A stretch of DNA of 10,841 nt, taken from positions 1 to 10,841 of the forward strand of contig JAWANJ010000029.1 of the NCBI GenBank assembly GCA_038895395.1. Direction: 5' to 3'. The notes beneath the pieces were generated by a model, which saw only the letters and a program-made list of their open reading frames with translations, was not told where the DNA came from and made no database searches. Source of the DNA: DTGL01 sp038895395 (lineage in GTDB: Archaea > Iainarchaeota > Iainarchaeia > Iainarchaeales > DTGL01). Of this stretch, positions 7,375 to 10,841 are shown one piece after another. The position numbers were made by a program, and so were the translations under genes. How positions within the stretch are numbered: the first letter of the stretch is position 1; every line of letters starts with the position of its first letter.

Positions 7375-7542
7375 ATGCCAATGGTTCCTGAAGCTCTTAA
7401 GAGGCGTTTCGATAATGTCTGGGTTTGTATGAGCTGCAATGCCAAAAACCGTGCTTCTCCCGGAAAAAAACCGCAAAAATGCAGAAAGTGCGGTAGCAAG
7501 CGTTTAAGGCCTAAGAAAAAGCTAAAGAAGATCGCAAAGTAG
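7375..7542 (+). CDS. rpl40e: Large-subunit ribosomal protein L40e
   Basis: This is the small basic zinc-binding protein of the archaeal 50S subunit, equivalent to the ribosomal part of the eukaryotic ubiquitin-L40 fusion. From ATG 7375 it is 55 aa, the usual archaeal length, and begins MPMVPEALKRR. Two CxxC knuckles hold one zinc ion: C18/C21 in WVCMSCNAKNR and C36/C39 in QKCRKCGSKRLRPK. The tail is lysine-rich. A GGTG Shine-Dalgarno five bases upstream supports this start over the in-frame ATG 7342 and TTG 7339, which would add unusual residues. No ubiquitin-like domain is fused. It is divergent from tRNA-Glu and followed 61 bases later by the lipid prenyltransferase. Confidence 0.95.
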   Translation: MPMVPEALKRRFDNVWVCMSCNAKNRASPGKKPQKCRKCGSKRLRPKKKLKKIAK

Positions 7543-7557
7543 CCAACAAAGAAGTCT

Positions 7558-7565
7558 TTTATATA
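7558..7565 (+). promoter_or_regulatory. TATA-like box of the prenyltransferase gene
   Basis: TTTATATA lies in the 61-base gap after rpl40e, about 42 bases before ATG 7604. A start of transcription 25-27 bases downstream would give a leader of roughly 15 bases. No clear Shine-Dalgarno precedes the ATG. The box suggests that the prenyltransferase-pcm pair can be transcribed separately from rpl40e, though read-through is equally possible. Confidence 0.45.
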
Positions 7566-7603
7566 CAAAAAACCTTTTTAAAACTTCCAAGAGCAATACT
7601 TAT

Positions 7604-8449
7604 ATGGTTAAACCTTATATTGAGATAATAAGACCATCAAATTGCTTAATGGCTTCTTTTGCTGTGCTCATTGGCTTTCTTGTAGCATCACAGGGGTTTG
7701 TAGTTCATGATAGCATCGTCATATTAAAACTTTTTTTGGGCATGCTATCCGTTTTTCTTTTTGCTGCAGCTGGTATAGTAATTAACGACTACTTTGACTA
7801 CCACATAGACAAAATAAATGCTCCACATAGGCCATTACCTTCTGGAAGGATAAAAAGGGGGCATTCTTTGAATTACTCATATTTTCTTTTCTCTATAGCC
7901 ATATTTCTTGCATTTGTGATATCCTATCTTTCCCCAGGAAATCCTTGGTGTCTTTTTATAGCCCTTTTAAACACTGGATTGGAAATATACTATGCAAGAG
8001 ATTTCAAAAGAATGCTTCTCATGGGGAATTTTGTTGATTCTTGGTTTGTAGCATCTAGTTTTCTTTTTGGAGCATTTATATTTGGTTTTGAGAACATTTC
8101 AACAGTGATGATCTTGGCTCTTTTGGCCTTTTTGGCAAACGTTGGTAGAGAAATCTTTGGTGATATTGAGGACATTGTTGGTGACAAAAAGCTTGGTCTC
8201 AAAACATTGCCCATAGTTTTTGGTGAGGAAAAATCAAAGTATGTTGCGTCTGCTTTTATTCTTTCAGCAGTTTTTTTGAGTCCGTTGCCTTGGTTATATG
8301 GAATGCTCAAATTTCCATATTTGATAGTTGTCAGTATTGCTGATTTTATTTTCTTAGTTTCGCTCTTAGTAGAACCAAAAAAGAATCAGTTTTTCACCAA
8401 AGTTGCCATGAGTTTAGCTCTGCTTGCTTTCATAGTTGGAGTGGTTTGA
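7604..8449 (+). CDS. Digeranylgeranylglyceryl phosphate synthase (UbiA family prenyltransferase)
   Basis: It transfers a second geranylgeranyl group to geranylgeranylglyceryl phosphate, making the C2 ether bond of archaeal membrane lipids, within the cytoplasmic membrane. The 281-aa protein has the family length and about eight or nine hydrophobic helices. The first Asp-rich motif is NDYFDYHID (N61, D62, D65, D69), followed by the archaeal DGGGP-synthase signature NAPHRPLPSGRI (72-83). The second is GDIEDIVGD (D187, D190, D194), preceded by REIF and followed by KTLPIVFG. These flanking motifs favour DGGGP synthase over quinone or heme prenyltransferases of the same superfamily. Its TGA is immediately followed by the pcm start codon, so the two genes are almost certainly cotranscribed. 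Confidence 0.92.
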   Translation: MVKPYIEIIRPSNCLMASFAVLIGFLVASQGFVVHDSIVILKLFLGMLSVFLFAAAGIVINDYFDYHIDKINAPHRPLPSGRIKRGHSLNYSYFLFSIAIFLAFVISYLSPGNPWCLFIALLNTGLEIYYARDFKRMLLMGNFVDSWFVASSFLFGAFIFGFENISTVMILALLAFLANVGREIFGDIEDIVGDKKLGLKTLPIVFGEEKSKYVASAFILSAVFLSPLPWLYGMLKFPYLIVVSIADFIFLVSLLVEPKKNQFFTKVAMSLALLAFIVGVV

Positions 8450-9091
8450 TTGGACTTTGAAGCTCAAAGGAAAAAGCTGATTGATCTAATGGTCGAAAGC
8501 GGTTGTCTTAAAAGTGAAGATATTATTAATGCTTTCCTTAAAGTTAAACGCGAAGAGTTTTTTTTACCGGATCTTAAAGACGCTTCATATGTTGATTCTG
8601 CGTTTCCAATTGGTTATGGTCAAACAATCTCGCAGCCAAGCACAATTGCAATAATGCTAGAGCTTTTAATGCCAATGAAAGGCCAAAAGGTTTTGGAGAT
8701 TGGTTCCGGATCTGGTTATGTCCTAGCGTTGCTTTCAGAAATTGTAGGAAAAGACGGAAAAATTATCGGAGTTGAACGAGTAGCTGAGCTTGCTAATAGA
8801 GCAAAGCATACTTTGGCTAAGTTGGGCTATAATAATGTTAAAATAATAATTAGTGATGGTTCAAAGGGGTTACCCCAAGAGGCGCCTTTTGACAGGATTT
8901 TGGTTTCGGCAGCTTGTAGCTCAATTCCAGAGCATTTGATAAAACAACTTGCTGTAAGTGGGAGATTAGTTGCCCCTGTTGGGTCAAGATTTTCTCAACA
9001 ACTCCAAGTAGTTGAAAAAAACAAGAAAGGAAATATAAAAAGTTATTTTGCACCAGGCTATTTTGTATTTGTTCCATTAGTCTCTGACTAG
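8450..9091 (+). CDS. pcm: Protein-L-isoaspartate O-methyltransferase
   Basis: This cytosolic repair enzyme uses S-adenosylmethionine to methylate isoaspartyl residues that form spontaneously in ageing proteins, starting their return to aspartate. The 213-aa protein has the usual length and motif order: KREEFFLPD (33-41), PIGYGQTISQPS (53-64) forming the substrate-binding region, SAM motif I VLEIGSGSGY (81-90), acidic VER (108-110), SDG (135-137), FDRILVSAA (147-155), and C-terminal FVFVPLV. The start is TTG at 8450, directly after the TGA of the preceding gene. GGAGTGG at 8438-8444, inside that gene's last codons, is a suitable Shine-Dalgarno, and the N-terminal sequence from TTG matches the family. 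It converges with dph6, with two bases between the stops. Confidence 0.95.
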   Translation: MDFEAQRKKLIDLMVESGCLKSEDIINAFLKVKREEFFLPDLKDASYVDSAFPIGYGQTISQPSTIAIMLELLMPMKGQKVLEIGSGSGYVLALLSEIVGKDGKIIGVERVAELANRAKHTLAKLGYNNVKIIISDGSKGLPQEAPFDRILVSAACSSIPEHLIKQLAVSGRLVAPVGSRFSQQLQVVEKNKKGNIKSYFAPGYFVFVPLVSD

Positions 9092-9093
9092 AG

Positions 9094-9786
9094 TCATTTT
9101 TCAGAAAGTATGGCTTTTTTTACTTTAAATAAGCCACTGTAATTATTATTATCAAAATGTTTTTCAAATTCGATTATTTTAATCTTTTTCTTAAAAAGCG
9201 GTGCATCTAGAACTAAAGTTTCGAATTCACCACCTTCACCTGCAGGGTTCAAACCAAATTTTGTTTCAAGTTCTTTTAGTTTTTGCAATATTTCGTAATC
9301 AATTTTTTTACCAAGCCATGTGCAATCTAATGGATATGCGGCAATGCTTGTTATTATGACCTCAAAATTTCTTTTTAAAACCTCTTCAACTACCTTGATT
9401 TGGCTCATATTCCACAAAGGATTGAAAATGTTTAATTTCAGCTCTTTGCATAAGCTTTCTATCCTTTTGGCTTGGTAACTAGAAGCGATCGCTCCGCTAA
9501 CTATCGTATCAATTTCATAGCAATTTTTGGCTTCTAAAATAAGATTTTTAAGATCCTGAAGTTCAAGTTCTTTTTTTCCAGAACTATCTATTGTTAAAAT
9601 TGGAATGTCAAGTGCCTCTGACTGTATTTTTGTAAGCTTAATGTTGGATGTATGAAACATATAACTGTAAGGATTTTTGGAAAATATTGTTAGAAGACAT
9701 GCCACATCATATTTATCTTTTGCAATGTGCAATGCAAGACAGGAATCTTTGCCACCTGAAAAAAGAACACCTGCTCGCATATTCAT
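9094..9786 (-). CDS. dph6: Dph6-type diphthine-ammonia ligase (PP-loop ATPase)
   Basis: Dph6 uses ATP and ammonium to amidate diphthine on elongation factor 2, the last step of diphthamide synthesis. From ATG 9786 the protein is 230 aa, the usual size for the archaeal single-domain form. The N-terminal PP-loop is VLFSGGKDSCLAL (7-19). The C-terminal half carries the Dph6 signature GEGGEFETLVLDAPLF (183-198), and the middle VSGAIASSYQAKRIE and CTWLGKKID blocks also fit. ATG 9786 overlaps the fen1 TGA as ATGA, giving translational coupling. ATG 9780 (MRAGVLFSGG) matches the short N-terminus common in the family and is an alternative, and TTG 9795 is less likely. The dph2 gene is at the other end of the window, so the pathway genes are not one operon. 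The methyltransferase Dph5 is not in this window. Confidence 0.9.
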   Translation of the reverse strand: MNMRAGVLFSGGKDSCLALHIAKDKYDVACLLTIFSKNPYSYMFHTSNIKLTKIQSEALDIPILTIDSSGKKELELQDLKNLILEAKNCYEIDTIVSGAIASSYQAKRIESLCKELKLNIFNPLWNMSQIKVVEEVLKRNFEVIITSIAAYPLDCTWLGKKIDYEILQKLKELETKFGLNPAGEGGEFETLVLDAPLFKKKIKIIEFEKHFDNNNYSGLFKVKKAILSEK

Positions 9787-10811
9787 CCAAACCAAGAATC
9801 TAACCTTGCTTGAGAACCCTTTTTGTAGGAGCCTTGCCTTATCTTTTCGACAGCTTTAACTACGCGCTCCTCCGAAAAATCTCTCTCCTTGCACAAAAAG
9901 TTTTTTATGCCATCAACATCCGGCTCTTTAAACTCTATGCTAAAAGACTCATTGTACTTCGGTTCTAAAAAAATTTTTTCTACTTCTTTGTAGTCAAAGT
10001 CAATCTTTTTTCCTATGTTTTTTATTATCTCTTCAAAGTTAGAGTATTTTCTTACAAGCTCAAGTGCTTTCTTAGGACCAATGCCTTCAATCTTTTCATT
10101 AAAGTCTGTACCTATCATTATTGCAATCCATACTAATTTTTTCCTGTCGATTCCCCAAAAACTTAGAGTGTCTTCAAGTGATATTAGCTCTGGTTTTAAG
10201 TCCACATAAACATCTCTGTTAGGGAGTTTTTTCTTACCAGTTATCGTTAAGTTACGTACAAGCAAAGGTGATCCAAACAGCAGAGCATCATAATCTTGGC
10301 TTGCACATGCATATATTTTTTTCTCTGCAGCCATAATTGCTGCTTGGGCCTCACCTTCATTTAACGCTTGTACAACAGGCAAACCCATTAACCTTATAAG
10401 TTCTTTTGATTCTTCAATCATTTCAGAGCTTAATCTTATTGCCTGCTTTGCAAATTTTTTTGCTTCTTCAAGTTCTCCTTCTTTCAATGCTTCTTTATAT
10501 TTTTCTTCTGCAGCAGTTCTTATGCGGTTTCTCTCTTCCCTTGTTTTTTCTTTAAGCTTACTTGGTTCACCATCAAATATAAACACAGGTCTAATTTCAT
10601 TTTCTATTAAGTTTGCTGTTCTGTATAACAAACCACTTAGATGGCTTGTTATCCTCCCTTTTGAGTCTGTAAGCGGAGAGCCATCTGCGCCTCTTATATT
10701 GGAAAGAAACTGATACAAAGAATTAAAGGCATCAATGCCTATAATCCGACCCCTAAGAAAATCCATCTCTATTTCCTTTTTTACCACAAGTGAGCCTAAG
10801 TCAACACCCAT
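9783..10811 (-). CDS. fen: Flap endonuclease 1 (FEN1/XPG family)
   Basis: FEN1 is a structure-specific nuclease that removes 5' flaps in Okazaki-fragment maturation and long-patch base excision repair, tethered to PCNA. The 342-aa protein has the standard archaeal length and begins MGVDLGSLV. The metal-binding acids are in place: D27 (GIDAFN), D80 (IFDGEPSK), E152 and E154 (NEGEAQAA), D173 and D175 (SQDYD), and D236 (GTDFN). The helical arch region (about 84-135) is rich in Lys/Glu. A helix-hairpin-helix DNA-binding element follows (about 234-256, GIGPKKALELV). The C-terminus QARLDSWFG is a PCNA-interacting peptide of QxxLxxWF form. Only 30 bases of upstream sequence are visible. No Shine-Dalgarno is evident, so leaderless initiation is plausible. 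The TGA overlaps the dph6 start. Confidence 0.97.
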   Translation of the reverse strand: MGVDLGSLVVKKEIEMDFLRGRIIGIDAFNSLYQFLSNIRGADGSPLTDSKGRITSHLSGLLYRTANLIENEIRPVFIFDGEPSKLKEKTREERNRIRTAAEEKYKEALKEGELEEAKKFAKQAIRLSSEMIEESKELIRLMGLPVVQALNEGEAQAAIMAAEKKIYACASQDYDALLFGSPLLVRNLTITGKKKLPNRDVYVDLKPELISLEDTLSFWGIDRKKLVWIAIMIGTDFNEKIEGIGPKKALELVRKYSNFEEIIKNIGKKIDFDYKEVEKIFLEPKYNESFSIEFKEPDVDGIKNFLCKERDFSEERVVKAVEKIRQGSYKKGSQARLDSWFG

Positions 10812-10841
10812 AAGTACTCATAAAAATTGAATTATTAAGTT

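Noticed and set aside
7990..8310. Minus-strand open frame of 106 residues inside the prenyltransferase gene
   Set aside because: The plus strand here encodes the conserved second Asp-rich motif and membrane helices; the antisense product has no family features.
1..10841. CRISPR array, insertion sequence, toxin-antitoxin or defence module
   Set aside because: No spaced direct repeats, transposase motifs, terminal inverted repeats or paired small toxin genes are visible; nearly all sequence is accounted for by housekeeping genes and one surface protein.

Overview
The window is a gene-dense, AT-rich stretch of an archaeal chromosome. The archaeal assignment rests on several genes: ribosomal protein L40e, a UbiA-family digeranylgeranylglyceryl phosphate synthase (archaeal ether-lipid synthesis), FEN1 with a C-terminal PCNA-binding motif, and two diphthamide-synthesis proteins (Dph2 and Dph6), which modify elongation factor 2 only in archaea and eukaryotes. 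AGGTGA- and GGTG-type ribosome binding sites and TATA-like boxes about 25-40 bases upstream of several genes agree with this. The lineage cannot be fixed from the sequence. A low-GC euryarchaeote or a DPANN archaeon would both fit.

Layout. The left two thirds is read on the minus strand: tRNA-Glu(UUC), then a large cysteine-rich, PKD-containing membrane-anchored surface protein (1148 aa), then phosphoenolpyruvate synthase (ppsA), then dph2, whose 3' end runs off the left edge. The dph2 fragment is 242 codons with an intact start. To the right of the tRNA a divergent plus-strand group begins: rpl40e, then the ether-lipid prenyltransferase, then an L-isoaspartyl methyltransferase (pcm) that starts on the base after the prenyltransferase stop. 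At the right end a minus-strand pair, fen1 then dph6, is joined by a four-base start/stop overlap and converges on pcm with only two bases between the stop codons.

How it fits together. Most genes are core housekeeping: translation (L40e, tRNA-Glu, two of the diphthamide steps), gluconeogenic carbon flow (PpsA), membrane lipid synthesis, protein repair (Pcm) and replication/repair (FEN1). The only gene of unknown function is the surface protein. I see no mobile element, CRISPR array, toxin-antitoxin pair or defence island. I also found no undescribed multi-gene system. The points most worth a second look are the domain-within-domain layout and disulfide pattern of the surface protein, and a large charged helical insertion in PpsA. 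Lesser points are the separation of two diphthamide genes, an exact 11-bp tandem duplication in the rpl40e leader, and an inverted repeat in front of ppsA.

Stretches without genes are short, the longest being 154 bases between tRNA-Glu and rpl40e. They are described under the relevant regulatory features.
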